A stretch of 64,000 nt of DNA from Terriglobia bacterium (GCA_020073165.1 JAIQFP010000004.1:124001-188000), one strand, 5' to 3'. Shown: positions 18,744 through 26,869, counted from the stretch's first letter. Notes: a model not told the origin generated them from the letters alone. Translations and numbers: made by a program.

Positions 18744-19751
18744 ATGACGACTTGCCATGCACGGTCTCTCCGCTGGTTCATGGTCTTGATGCCGTTCCTG
18801 CTGGTCGGGGCAGCGGGGGCGCAGTCGTGTGCGACCGCGAGCGACATGGAGGATGCAACCCGGGTGGGACTGCTGACTACGGCCCAGCGTTATTTCGACA
18901 TGGCGGCGCGGGGCGACTCTGGTGCGCTCAAGCAAAACGCGATTGCCAGTGTGGCTGCGGATTTCTCAGGCATTGAGACGGCGGTCAAGGACCACCAGGC
19001 GATCCTGGCCGGGGCGCAAGCGGCGCCGCGGCCGCCTTTCCTGCTGAAGCAGGATAGTACCGAGCCTCTGGAACGAGCGGAGTTCTTGTGTGGTGTATTT
19101 GGCAAGAGCGGTCAGACTGCCAACAGCGCCGTATTCGTCATTCCCAACCTGCCGCCGGGAAATTATGCAGTGGACACGCTCGATGTCGGCGGAGCGAAGG
19201 GGACGTACACAGTTTCATTCGTACTGCAGCAGCAAGGAACCGATTGGAAACTGGGCGGACTCTATGTGAAGGAAACCCAGGCCGGGGGACACGATGGCAA
19301 CTGGTACGCGGACCGGGCAGGGCAGTTCAAGGCCAAGGGACAGCTTCACAACGCCTGGCTATACAATTTAGAAGCGCGTGATCTTCTAGCGCCGGTGCCG
19401 TTCATGAGTACGCTGGCGACGGACAAGCTATACGACGAAATGCAGAGTTTGAATCTTACGGACCTGCCCACGAAAAGCAGTCCTGTAGATCTGGTGGCGG
19501 GTGGCAAGAGCTACAAGCTGACTGATATTTTTCTGCAAGCGGTAGAGCACGATCTGGACCTGGTGGTGAAATATCAGACGAGCAGCGTGGCCGACACCAA
19601 GCAGACGTTTCAGGACAACATGGCGGTGATCAAAGGGGTGGTGGCGAGATATCCCGAGTACCGTGATGGCTTTGATGGCGTGGTGGCGCGGGCGGTGGAG
19701 CCGTCGGGAAACGACTACGGCAGCTTGCTGCCGATGAAAGAGATTAAATAG
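18744..19751 (+). CDS. Secreted protein of unknown function
   Basis: About 335 residues. The N-terminus has arginines, a hydrophobic core (FMVLMPFLLVGAAGA) and a likely signal peptidase I site before QSC, so the protein is exported. The mature part has an NTF2/DUF4019-like feel around LQQQGTDWKLGGLYVKE but I do not recognise the family. I prefer the ATG at 18744, with AGGTAAGG in front; 18729 is also in frame. It is divergent from the LemA operon and convergent with ligD. Confidence 0.65.
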   Translation: MTTCHARSLRWFMVLMPFLLVGAAGAQSCATASDMEDATRVGLLTTAQRYFDMAARGDSGALKQNAIASVAADFSGIETAVKDHQAILAGAQAAPRPPFLLKQDSTEPLERAEFLCGVFGKSGQTANSAVFVIPNLPPGNYAVDTLDVGGAKGTYTVSFVLQQQGTDWKLGGLYVKETQAGGHDGNWYADRAGQFKAKGQLHNAWLYNLEARDLLAPVPFMSTLATDKLYDEMQSLNLTDLPTKSSPVDLVAGGKSYKLTDIFLQAVEHDLDLVVKYQTSSVADTKQTFQDNMAVIKGVVARYPEYRDGFDGVVARAVEPSGNDYGSLLPMKEIK

Positions 19752-19787
19752 TACCGAGTACCGAGCAGCCCACGTCTTAACAGGTTT

Positions 19788-21665
19788 CTACCCCTCGCCT
19801 TGCTCCTCCAGCGTGCAGTCCTTTGGATCTTTGTCGTCTCGGAGGCGGAGAAATACCGGGGCGCGGAGTTTGGGGCCCCCTTCAGAAGTTTCGTGGGTCC
19901 ATTCGGAGAACCTGATCTCGGCTACCAGATCGGGTTTGACCCAATGCACCTTGCGCAGGGCGTCGACTTCGCCGTGGAAGGGGCTGCGTTTGGATTCGCG
20001 CGGATGGAACAACTCCCACATCTGCTTTAACGTTCTGTGATCGAATCCGCTACCCGCCTGGCCGACGTGAATCAGTTGACCTTTCTGGTCATAGAGTCCG
20101 AGCACGATGGAGCCAAAATACTCGCGGCTGCCTTCAGGATCGGTGTAGCCGCCGATGACGCAATCCACGGTGTGGGTAATTTTGATCTTGAGCCAGTCGT
20201 GGCTGCGCCGCTCCTCGTAAACGCTGGAGCGCCGTTTGGCGAGGATTCCCTCGAGTCCCTTTTCCCTGGCCGCCTCGAACAAAGTCATCCCCTGGGGGAA
20301 GTGATCGGAGTAGCGCACCAGCGGGTTGGGCACAATCAGTTTGGCGAGTATGGCTTTGCGGTCCTCGAGCGCAACCCGGCGCAGGTCGTATCCGTCGAGA
20401 TAAAGCAGGTCGAACAGGTAGTAGACGATGGGGACGTCGGCACGCGGGGCGGTACGGCGGCCAGCACTGCGCAGGCCCGTGCGCTGCTGCATCAGGCTGA
20501 AGGAAGAGCGGCCCTCGTCGTCGAGCGCAACCACTTCTCCGTCGAGCACAGCGGTGCGGGCTTTGACAAATGTGGGGAGTTCCTGCAATTCAGGATACTG
20601 TCCCGTCAAATTGTTCTGGTTGCGGGAGACCAGGCGGGACTTGCCGCCCTCGATGAAAGCAACGGCGCGGTAACCATCCCATTTGATTTCGAAAAGCCAC
20701 TCCGGATCGTCAAAAGGCTTTTCAACGGGTGTGGCTAGCATGGGGTGGATAGCGGCGGGCATGGCGGTCTTGCGGGCGCCTTCAAGTTTGGAAACCGAGG
20801 CCGGCGAAACCAAAACCGCAGAGGACGCCGAGGACGTTGCTTTCCCTCTTTGCCGGACGGCAGTGGTTTCTGCAGCCCGAGAAGGGCCAGCTGCGGTCTT
20901 TGGCTTCCTCTCCTTTGAAGACTCGGTGTCCTCCACAGCCTCGCCGGTTTTCATTCTTCGTTTTTTTTTGTCCAGCCGGGCCAACGTATCGGACAGCCAG
21001 GCAGCTTTCACTTTCCCCCGAGAGGCGGGGCGGCTGCTCTTCCATTCCGCCGAATCCTGGTCACCACCGATCTGGGTCATAGTGCGCTGGGTGAGGACAG
21101 AACTGTCGTACTGCTCGATGTCATAGCCTTCGACGACAGCGTCATCGTGTTTCTTGATCAGCAGCCACTCGTTGCCTTTGCTTCCCGGCCGCCGCGCCTT
21201 GATGTGCACCAGCGCGAAGTCGCCTTTTAGCCGCTTGCCCTGCAGACGAAATTTCAGGTCTCCCTTGGCCAGCATGGCGGCGGCTTCTTTCTCCGTACCG
21301 GGAACGTACTTGCCATTCACCGGAACCGGCGAGAGCGGCTGCCAGGTGCCGACGTCCCACACCATCACGCTGCCGGCGCCGTAATTGCCTTCGGGAATGG
21401 TGCCTTCAAAATCGAAGTAGGAGACGGGGTGATCTTCTACCTGCATGGCGAGGCGTTTGTCGGCGGGATCGAGCGAAGGACCCCTTGGAACAGCCCAGGA
21501 CTTGAGCACACCTTCCATCTCCAGGCGGAAGTCATAGTGCAGGCGAGTGGCGCGGTGCTTCTGAACCACGAAGCGGTGAGCGGACTTCTTTTCGACTTTG
21601 GGCGGGGGCTCGGGGGTGTTCTCGAAGCGGCGATTGCGTTTGTATTCTTCCAGGGCCACGGCCAC
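19788..21665 (-). CDS. ligD: ATP-dependent DNA ligase D with phosphoesterase and ligase domains, no polymerase domain
   Basis: 625 residues. Residues about 20-195 form the 3'-phosphoesterase domain (HRFVVQKHRATRLHYDFRLE, then HPVSYFDFEGTIPEGNYGAG). Residues 200-310 are a basic, Ser/Ala-rich linker. Residues 315-625 are the ligase, with the nucleotidyl-lysine motif EIKWDGYRA, a LDGEVVALDD motif and a C-terminal OB fold. LigD works with Ku in bacterial non-homologous end joining. The primase-polymerase domain found in many LigDs is absent and no ku gene is in the window, so both may lie elsewhere. The linker contains sequence resembling intergenic repeats. Confidence 0.93.
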   Translation of the reverse strand: MAVALEEYKRNRRFENTPEPPPKVEKKSAHRFVVQKHRATRLHYDFRLEMEGVLKSWAVPRGPSLDPADKRLAMQVEDHPVSYFDFEGTIPEGNYGAGSVMVWDVGTWQPLSPVPVNGKYVPGTEKEAAAMLAKGDLKFRLQGKRLKGDFALVHIKARRPGSKGNEWLLIKKHDDAVVEGYDIEQYDSSVLTQRTMTQIGGDQDSAEWKSSRPASRGKVKAAWLSDTLARLDKKKRRMKTGEAVEDTESSKERKPKTAAGPSRAAETTAVRQRGKATSSASSAVLVSPASVSKLEGARKTAMPAAIHPMLATPVEKPFDDPEWLFEIKWDGYRAVAFIEGGKSRLVSRNQNNLTGQYPELQELPTFVKARTAVLDGEVVALDDEGRSSFSLMQQRTGLRSAGRRTAPRADVPIVYYLFDLLYLDGYDLRRVALEDRKAILAKLIVPNPLVRYSDHFPQGMTLFEAAREKGLEGILAKRRSSVYEERRSHDWLKIKITHTVDCVIGGYTDPEGSREYFGSIVLGLYDQKGQLIHVGQAGSGFDHRTLKQMWELFHPRESKRSPFHGEVDALRKVHWVKPDLVAEIRFSEWTHETSEGGPKLRAPVFLRLRDDKDPKDCTLEEQGEG

Positions 21666-21761
21666 ATTCTAGCTATGGAAGGCGCTAAGCGGAAAAACTT
21701 ACGATTGATCGAAATTGGATAGCCCCGGCACGGGGCAGGGAACGCGCCGGGGCATCTCCGA

Positions 21762-22085
21762 TCACGCTGCCCGGGAGACGGCGATGCGATGGGTAGTGGA
21801 AGTATCGACGGTGTAGTTGTTGATCTGGGGATCGCGCTTCAGCATGGGCCGGAGCATGTCCACGATGCGGTTGTAGTGCTCGCGATGGTAGCGCTCGGCA
21901 TCTTCCTTGGTGTTCCAGAAGCTGACCGAAAGCACGCGCTCGGGCTCGGTTTCGGAAGTGAGGCCGATCAGGTCCACAAAGCCCGGCTGCTTCTGCAGGA
22001 CTGGCAGCACGTCGTTGCGCAACTTGTTGGTGAGATCCTCCCTTTTTTCCGGTGTCACGTGGCATTCCACAATGCGGGTAAACAT
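21762..22085 (-). CDS. Antibiotic biosynthesis monooxygenase (ABM) domain protein
   Basis: 107 residues of ferredoxin-like ABM fold: MFTRIVECHVTPEKREDL at the first strand, PGFVDLIGL in the middle, and SVSFWNTKEDAERY. Such small dimeric proteins include quinol monooxygenases, haem-degrading enzymes and many of unknown substrate. The ATG at 22085 has AAAGGAG eight bases upstream, a near-ideal site, so I prefer it to the longer frame from 22154. The gene stands alone. Confidence 0.8.
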   Translation of the reverse strand: MFTRIVECHVTPEKREDLTNKLRNDVLPVLQKQPGFVDLIGLTSETEPERVLSVSFWNTKEDAERYHREHYNRIVDMLRPMLKRDPQINNYTVDTSTTHRIAVSRAA

Positions 22086-22303
22086 GGGGGAAACTCCTTT
22101 CGCATTTTTTCGGAAGGTGAAGGTTCCGGCCCGCCGGCAAACAGCTCGAAGCACAGCCAGACACGGCGGGGATGGATTGGTGACTGCTGTTGGTTTACTT
22201 GGAGACGATAATCCAAATTATATGGCTGGGAAGGGCAGGAGTTTTGCACAGAAGCGGAATTTGTTTAGAATCGCCGCGTGTGTTAGATCGCCTGCGAGGG
22301 AAG

Positions 22304-22795
22304 ATGCGGCTGAGGTTGGCGCAAGGACTGGTTGTGCTGCTCGGGTTGGGGATGGGTTTGGCAGCGCCTGCGCAGACTGCTAAGGAAAGCCGTACGCCGA
22401 CGCAGGCCAGCGACTCTGAAGTCAAGACTGCGAAGTTCAGCGACGCGGACGCGGCCCGGGTGCTCGATCGATTCCGGCAGGCGTTGGAGTCCTACAACCA
22501 GCGGGGGCTGCTGAAGCTATTTGATGCGGGAAAGATGCCCGACTACCCTGCATTCCGCGACCAGGTGCAACAGTTCTTCGACAAGTACGAGGCGTTCCAG
22601 GTGCAATACCGCATCACCCAGGTTTCGGACGAAGAGCACGTCGGGGTGGCGCTGGCGGATTTTCAGGTGGAAGCCACGCCCAACGAAGAGGCTTCTCCGA
22701 ATGTGCGCCGGCAGGTACAACTACGGCTGGTGCTGGCCTGGGAGGAGAAGAAGTGGAAGATTGTGGATCTGGCGCCGCGTGGGTTGTTCAACTAG
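22304..22795 (+). CDS. Secreted NTF2/SnoaL-like protein
   Basis: 163 residues from the ATG at 22304, directly after GAGGGAAG. A signal peptide (hydrophobic core LVVLLGLGMGLA, cleavage after APA) is followed by a domain with the NTF2-like pattern: ARVLDRFRQALESYN, FDKYEAFQVQYRI, and a final EEKKWKIVDLAP strand. These folds bind small ligands or act as scaffolds; no catalytic residue can be named. A GTG at 22280 is an alternative start. The Nudix gene follows 43 bases later and may share its transcript. Confidence 0.7.
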   Translation: MRLRLAQGLVVLLGLGMGLAAPAQTAKESRTPTQASDSEVKTAKFSDADAARVLDRFRQALESYNQRGLLKLFDAGKMPDYPAFRDQVQQFFDKYEAFQVQYRITQVSDEEHVGVALADFQVEATPNEEASPNVRRQVQLRLVLAWEEKKWKIVDLAPRGLFN

Positions 22796-22838
22796 CCATC
22801 AGCCACGCGTACTTGATCCCTTCGGTTCGGCGAAATCA

Positions 22839-23270
22839 ATGAAAAGAGAATATCCGGAAACGCCGCTGGTGGGAGTGGGTGCGATCATCATCGAAGACGG
22901 GCGCGTGGTGCTGGTGAAGCGTGGGCATCCGCCGCTCGCGGGCGAGTGGTCGATTCCAGGAGGCATGCTGGAAGTAGGAGAGATGCTGCGCACGGCTGCG
23001 GTGCGCGAGGCGCACGAAGAGACAGGACTCACGGTGGAGGCCACGGAATTGTTGGGCGTGTATGACCGGGTGCTGCGCGACAACGGGGGCCGGACTCTTT
23101 ACCACTATGTGCTGATTGATTTCCTGTGCCGGCGCGTCGCAGGGAAACCGAAGGCCGCGGGCGACGCCATGGAGGCGCGCTGGTTCACCCGGGAAGAAGC
23201 TGGGAGGCTTGGGCTGGCAGACGACACGGCGGAGGTGGTGCGGAAGGGATTCGAAAGAGTCGAGCGGTGA
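22839..23270 (+). CDS. Nudix hydrolase
   Basis: 143 residues with a perfect Nudix box starting at GMLEVGE and ending REAHEETGL (G-x5-E-x7-REUxEExGU). The glutamates of REAHEE bind the catalytic metal. The N-terminal VGVGAIIIEDGRVVLVKRG and the WSIPGG lead-in are typical of ADP-ribose or nucleotide pyrophosphohydrolases, but the substrate cannot be read from the sequence. The ATG at 22839 is the first that covers the domain; the frame is open for another 300 bases upstream, inside the preceding gene. No strong ribosome-binding site is seen. Confidence 0.9.
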   Translation: MKREYPETPLVGVGAIIIEDGRVVLVKRGHPPLAGEWSIPGGMLEVGEMLRTAAVREAHEETGLTVEATELLGVYDRVLRDNGGRTLYHYVLIDFLCRRVAGKPKAAGDAMEARWFTREEAGRLGLADDTAEVVRKGFERVER

Positions 23271-23322
23271 GCGCCTGACAACTCCGTTCGATGGCGAATC
23301 CCTCGCCTTTACGCTCCCAGCG

Positions 23323-23346
23323 AGAGACGCAGCAAGCTGCGTCTCT
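23323..23346. repeat. Perfect 11-bp hairpin of the GAGACGCAGC...CTAC family
   Basis: AGAGACGCAGC (23323-23333), two bases, then GCTGCGTCTCT (23336-23346), followed by ACC. It lies between the convergent Nudix and SnoaL-like genes. A sister copy occurs at 32319-32340. It could help stop transcription but has no T-run. Confidence 0.7.
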
Positions 23347-23365
23347 ACCGTATGGGGATGCGGCT

Positions 23366-23821
23366 CTACACTTTGCCGGTCGAGGTCTGCTGGCTGGCGA
23401 CGCATTGCCACTGGCCGTTGGGCATCTTCACCCAGGTATCGGTCCAGCGTTCACGGCGGTCAACCTTGCTGCCGTCGCCGTCGACTCCTTTGCCCGCCCA
23501 AGCCCCGGTGGCGATGGCGATGTCGCCATAGACGGTAACTTTCACGTCACTGATGCCGTTCTGTTCCCAGGTTCCTCCCTTGAGGTCGGAAAGCAGCTTG
23601 GCTTTGCCGTAGGTCTGGCCATCGGCGTCGGTATTGACGAAGGTGTCCGCCAGCATGGGGGCGACCACAGAAGCCTTGCCGTCACGCTGAGCGACAGCCC
23701 ACTGGTTCTCCAATTCGGTGATTGTTTTCTCGATGCTGCGGTTGTTGGTCTGTGCCGACGCCGGAAGGACGAGGATCGTGGATAGGGCGAAAAACAGCGC
23801 TACTGTAAAGAGTCGTTTCAT
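23366..23821 (-). CDS. Secreted DUF4440/SnoaL-like protein
   Basis: 151 residues from the ATG at 23821, which has GGAGA seven bases upstream. A signal peptide (LFTVALFFALSTILVLPASA, cleaved before QTN) leads a cone-shaped NTF2-like domain of DUF4440 type: ITELENQWAVAQRDGKASVVAPMLADTFV and DTWVKMPNGQWQCVASQQT. It is likely periplasmic, with unknown ligand. Upstream on the same strand lie a terminator-like hairpin and a structured RNA region with a micro-ORF, so expression may depend on read-through from that element. Confidence 0.8.
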   Translation of the reverse strand: MKRLFTVALFFALSTILVLPASAQTNNRSIEKTITELENQWAVAQRDGKASVVAPMLADTFVNTDADGQTYGKAKLLSDLKGGTWEQNGISDVKVTVYGDIAIATGAWAGKGVDGDGSKVDRRERWTDTWVKMPNGQWQCVASQQTSTGKV

Positions 23822-23852
23822 GGAATCTCCTGGGAAGTTGGTAAAAGAGAAC

Positions 23853-23881
23853 GGCCCGCGCACGGTTTAGGCGCGCGGGCC
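23853..23881 (-). terminator. Terminator-like hairpin at the end of the structured RNA
   Basis: Arms 23873-23881 and 23853-23861 make a 9-bp GC stem (GGCCCGCGC) with an 11-base loop. On the minus strand it is followed by TTCTCTTTT. It sits just upstream of the DUF4440 gene, so it may end the RNA or act as an attenuator. Confidence 0.6.
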
Positions 23882-24062
23882 GCCGGTGGTACTGTTTGGG
23901 ATTGACCAAGAGGTGGTCACTCTACGTGGCCTCTACGGCAACTCCGGGTCCCGGCGCGACCGACGCCGGGCGGATCGAATCCAAACTTACCGGTTAGTGT
24001 GCGGGCTGTAGCTTCCCTGCGCCGCAAGGGCGTCAGGAAAGCCCCGCTTAGAGCGACCGGCT

Positions 24063-24125
24063 CTAAGTCTCAGCCACCTCACCTGGTCTTTTGAAGCACC
24101 TACTACTACCATCTGAACTTGTCAT
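24063..24125 (-). CDS. 20-codon micro-ORF with an ideal ribosome-binding site
   Basis: The ORF starts ATG at 24125 and ends TAG at 24063, encoding a 20-residue peptide that begins MTSSDGSSRC and ends PGEVAET. AAAGGAGGTGG lies directly upstream (about 24130-24142), one of the strongest Shine-Dalgarno sequences in the window. The start codon falls in the loop of a small TCTGA/TCAGA hairpin. Its stop overlaps the first stem of the hairpin chain, as in leader-peptide attenuators. It has no run of one amino acid that would indicate a sensed tRNA. Not recognised; it may be a leader peptide or a small protein. Confidence 0.5.
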   Translation of the reverse strand: MTSSDGSSRCFKRPGEVAET

Positions 24126-24245
24126 CAGACCACCTCCTTTCCGGTGTAAAGCCACATTACCCGAAAACATACCCGCGGGCAAATAGCACGATAGTGGGTG
24201 CCGGAAATGTCAACAGCAGTCCGGCGTTATCGTCACGCGGCTCCA

Positions 24246-24353
24246 CTGGGCGTCATCCCGAAGCCCGGCGCAGTTCAGCCGGGCGAGGGATCTGGCGTGG
24301 GCGGCAGGCCTGCCACGGCGCGCAAGGTCCTTCGCTACGCTCAGGATGACGCC
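24246..24353. repeat. GTCATCC...GGATGAC dispersed repeat
   Basis: The stretch begins GTCATCCCGAAG and ends CCTTCGCTACGCTCAGGATGAC, so its ends are inverted copies of GTCATCC. A second partial copy, CCTTCGCTTCGCTCAGGATGAC, lies at about 12180-12201. It lies between the RNA element and the DUF711 gene. It is a repeat of unknown function and contains no gene. Confidence 0.65.
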
Positions 24354-24360
24354 ATCGTAG

Positions 24361-25596
24361 TCACGGCAGCTTCTGGATAACCGCATCTACCAGATGCGGG
24401 TTGTTGAACTCTGTTTTTTCGCCCGCCTTCTTGCCGGCGACGGGTTGCAGACGAGCCGAAAGCGGCTTTCGCCATTTGTAGGCCAGCGTTGCCATGTCGC
24501 CGATGATGCGGGCAAGCTGGTCTTCGGTGACGTCGCCGGGCAGAGGGACGGTGTCGAGGCCGGTGCCGCAAACTGCCGAGTACGCGAGGAGTGAGTCGAT
24601 GTTGAAAGCTCCCTCACTCCAGCGCCGGGCTAGAGTGCTGTCTTCGAGCACAGGAACCATCAAGCCGGAATAGCCAACTTGTTTCACGGGGACAGACTTC
24701 ACCGCCCGGGTGATCATGGCCGCGGCAGTCATAGTGCCGCTCGACCCGAACTTGGCTCCGGTGAATTTTTCGATTGCATCTCCTATGGAAATTTCTCCGG
24801 CCGGCGCGGGGGTGGGATCGAGGCCGGCATAAGTCCAGCCGGAGCGTTTCTCGATCTCACGGGCAATCTGCTCGCATTCCACGTCATAACGGCTGAGTTC
24901 GGCAGCGAGCGCTTTCTCCGCAGCCTCGATGTTACTGGGATGCGCGGCGAGTGCTGACTGGACCACGTTGGCCGCTTCGAGTCCGACCGAGAACTGGTGG
25001 CCGGCCCCGGTGTGATAGGAACCGGGAAAGAACGGGCCATAAGGGCCGAGCATGGCGGTGGCCACGAAGCGAAAATTGCCGTCGCTGTGGGGAGTGTGCT
25101 CCGAGAGATACTTCATCACCGCGGCCGCTGCCCGGACCGCGGGCCAGCGAATGCCGTCCTCCTGGGCGACGATGACGCTGCTCTCAAGTTGGTCATTCTC
25201 CGCGAGGATGCGTGCGAGTTGGTCAGGGCGCGGCGGATCGGCCGGGTTGAGCATGGCAGGGCCGATGTTGGGAATGAAAGACTCGCGGGTGGCCAGCGCG
25301 TTCAGGGCGTGGAAGAACTGCGCGGATTCTGTTTCGCTGAGTCCCTGGATGATTTCCGAAAAAGGTTGAGTCGTGATGCGAATGGTTTGGACTTCGTATC
25401 CGCGCTGCTCGTAGGCACGCTTGGCATCGCGGAGCATGGTGAGCGCGTCGCCGATCTGCGCTTCGAAATGGGCGCTGTCGATGCGTACAAAGGCGGTGAG
25501 GGCGCGGACTTTGGGCTTGGCGGTCTGGGCGGGCAGAGGCAGCGAACAAAATGCGAGCACACAGCAGAGTGATACCAGTTTGCGGACGCCGAGCAT
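24361..25596 (-). CDS. DUF711 family protein, secreted
   Basis: 411 residues from the ATG at 25596, which has GGAG six bases upstream; longer in-frame starts lack this. A signal peptide (LVSLCCVLAFCSLPLPAQT) precedes the DUF711 body: TAFVRID, QTIRITTQPF, FIPNIGPAMLN, then AVCGTGLDTVPLPGDV. Related UPF0210 proteins are cytoplasmic, so an exported DUF711 is a notable variant. The domain is related by fold to glycyl-radical or PFL-like barrels, but no activity is established. Monocistronic. Confidence 0.8.
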   Translation of the reverse strand: MLGVRKLVSLCCVLAFCSLPLPAQTAKPKVRALTAFVRIDSAHFEAQIGDALTMLRDAKRAYEQRGYEVQTIRITTQPFSEIIQGLSETESAQFFHALNALATRESFIPNIGPAMLNPADPPRPDQLARILAENDQLESSVIVAQEDGIRWPAVRAAAAVMKYLSEHTPHSDGNFRFVATAMLGPYGPFFPGSYHTGAGHQFSVGLEAANVVQSALAAHPSNIEAAEKALAAELSRYDVECEQIAREIEKRSGWTYAGLDPTPAPAGEISIGDAIEKFTGAKFGSSGTMTAAAMITRAVKSVPVKQVGYSGLMVPVLEDSTLARRWSEGAFNIDSLLAYSAVCGTGLDTVPLPGDVTEDQLARIIGDMATLAYKWRKPLSARLQPVAGKKAGEKTEFNNPHLVDAVIQKLP

Positions 25597-25695
25597 GGGA
25601 ATCTCCATATCAGGATCAGGCGGCAATTATAGAGTCACGAAGTCCGGCCAAATGCCGAAACGGACTACAATTACTCCGATGCGAGGCGCGTCTCG

Positions 25696-26145
25696 ATGAC
25701 CAAGCGCATGAATGCCGTGCTTTTTTTTGTTGCCACTGCCTGCATTGCAATGGCTGCGCAGAACGATGAACCCCTGCTGACTACAGTGAACATACCGAAA
25801 TATCCACCTTTGGCTCGCGCAGCCCGTGTAGAAGGAGTAGTGAAATTAGCTTTTACCCTTCCCGCGAATGCCGGGAAACCAACGAATGTCGAGGTGCTAT
25901 CTGGCCATCCAATGTTGAAAGGGCCAGCGGCTGACAACGTGAAAACTTGGATACTTGAAAACCGTTACGCGGTGGACCGCAGGTATGAAGCGACCTTCAG
26001 GTATCGGATATCAGAAGTAGAAGTTCCGGCCCCGACACGAGACAGGGTCACGTTTGACTCGTTTCACGACGTTGAGGTCGTGACTGACCTAGTGAAGGGA
26101 ACGATTCAATATGAGTGTTCGGATGGGCCGTGTCCAGAGCAATAA
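25696..26145 (+). CDS. Secreted TonB C-terminal-like domain protein
   Basis: 149 residues: a signal peptide (AVLFFVATACIAMAAQ) and a TonB-C-like domain, recognised from PKYPPLARAARVEGVVKLAFTL and the following VEVLSGHPMLKGPAADNVKTW. There is no N-terminal membrane anchor with a Pro-rich spacer as in true TonB, so energy transduction is unlikely. Acidobacteriota carry many such short proteins. An alternative ATG lies four codons in. The cysteine pair near the C-terminus (ECSDGPC) may form a disulfide. Confidence 0.75.
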   Translation: MTKRMNAVLFFVATACIAMAAQNDEPLLTTVNIPKYPPLARAARVEGVVKLAFTLPANAGKPTNVEVLSGHPMLKGPAADNVKTWILENRYAVDRRYEATFRYRISEVEVPAPTRDRVTFDSFHDVEVVTDLVKGTIQYECSDGPCPEQ

Positions 26146-26208
26146 CTGGTGCAAAATCGCCATCTCACTAACAACCGCAATTACTCTAACGCGAAGTGTC
26201 GCCGACCC

Positions 26209-26598
26209 TCACCGGTTGCCCAGCGTCGCAATCTCTCCCAGCCCAAGCAGGCTGGCGTCGGCGGTGACCAGAGTTAAATCTAGAACTTGTGCGGTGGCGG
26301 CGAGAAAGCGGTCTGCCGGGTCGGGGTGCAAAAGAGGCAACTGCCGGGCCGCAAGGGCAATCTCGTGGGTGAGCGGAGCTTCATGAAACGGAGCCGTGGC
26401 GCGACCGACCCACTCCGAGAGGTTTCCGTGCAGCCGAATTCTGCCCTTGGCGTTCAGCGTTAGCGCTTCCCAGGTGCTGATCGGCGACAGCCAAAGTTCG
26501 TTCTCAGAGTTCTTCAGTTCGCGCTGAATTCTCTGTCCTAGCCTTCCCGGATCCTGAAGGCTCCATAGCCAGATGTGGGTGTCGAGCAGCAGCTTCAA
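26209..26598 (-). CDS. PIN-domain toxin (VapC-like)
   Basis: 129 residues with the PIN acidic residues: Asp in LLLDTHIWLW, Glu in STWEALTL, Asp in HPDPADRFLAATA, and Asp in LVTADASLL. The family consists of metal-dependent ribonucleases that cleave tRNA or rRNA. Its ATG overlaps the stop of the upstream Phd-type antitoxin by four bases, which fixes the start and shows an operon. The combination Phd antitoxin plus PIN toxin is a known hybrid type II module. Confidence 0.92.
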   Translation of the reverse strand: MKLLLDTHIWLWSLQDPGRLGQRIQRELKNSENELWLSPISTWEALTLNAKGRIRLHGNLSEWVGRATAPFHEAPLTHEIALAARQLPLLHPDPADRFLAATAQVLDLTLVTADASLLGLGEIATLGNR

Positions 26599-26834
26599 TC
26601 CCGCAGCGCCTCCCAGTCGCCTTCTTCGTTCGCCGGGGAGATGATGTCACCCAGGATTTCAATGCTTTCTTTCATCGATCCCATCCAGTCCGGCGGTGCG
26701 GTTGACGTCGGCGGGACGACTTCTGCGACTGGCTTGCCATGCCGGGTGATCCGCAGGGGCTTCCTGGTCTTCTGCACCTGATCCAGCAGATCCAGGCACT
26801 TGGCCTTGAATTCGGAGATGGCTACCTCTTTCAT
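26595..26834 (-). CDS. Phd/YefM-type antitoxin
   Basis: 79 residues. The N-terminus (EVAISEFKAKCLDLLDQVQKT) and RITRHGKPVAEVVP form the DNA-binding Phd/YefM fold; the C-terminal 30 residues, rich in Glu and Asp, should wrap the toxin. It is the first gene of the pair. An inverted repeat and a promoter end at its start codon, predicting autorepression and a leaderless mRNA. Confidence 0.92.
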   Translation of the reverse strand: MKEVAISEFKAKCLDLLDQVQKTRKPLRITRHGKPVAEVVPPTSTAPPDWMGSMKESIEILGDIISPANEEGDWEALRD

Positions 26835-26869
26835 TAAGTAATTAAACCATAGTCATAATTTATGGTCAA
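26834..26869 (-). promoter_or_regulatory. Toxin-antitoxin promoter with operator in the spacer; leaderless start
   Basis: On the minus strand TTGACC (26869-26864) is followed after 17 bases by TTTAAT (26846-26841). The antitoxin ATG begins seven bases beyond, at 26834, where transcription should begin. ACCATA (26846-26851) and TATGGT (26861-26866) form an inverted repeat with a 9-base spacer covering the promoter, suitable for repression by the antitoxin. Confidence 0.6.

Larger units (their letters stand above)
23850..24146 (-). ncRNA. Structured RNA region (leader or sRNA) with an embedded micro-ORF
   Basis: On the minus strand this gene-free stretch holds, in order, a strong ribosome-binding site and 20-codon ORF (24063-24125), then a chain of hairpins. 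They are: 24048-24066 (7-bp stem, 5-base loop); 24011-24042 (9-bp outer stem with one G-U pair and a 4-bp inner stem); 23950-23970 (7 bp, 7-base loop); and 23853-23881 (9 bp, then a T-rich tail). It ends 29 bases before the DUF4440 gene. Stem density and order suggest a cis-acting leader with attenuator, or an independent sRNA. I could not match it to a known riboswitch, tmRNA, 6S or RNase P. Confidence 0.5.

Noticed and set aside
23970-23985. T-loop-like GGATTCGATCC in the structured RNA (tRNA or tmRNA)
   Set aside because: No acceptor stem, anticodon arm, or tag ORF ending in AA; the flanking bases do not pair as a T-arm.
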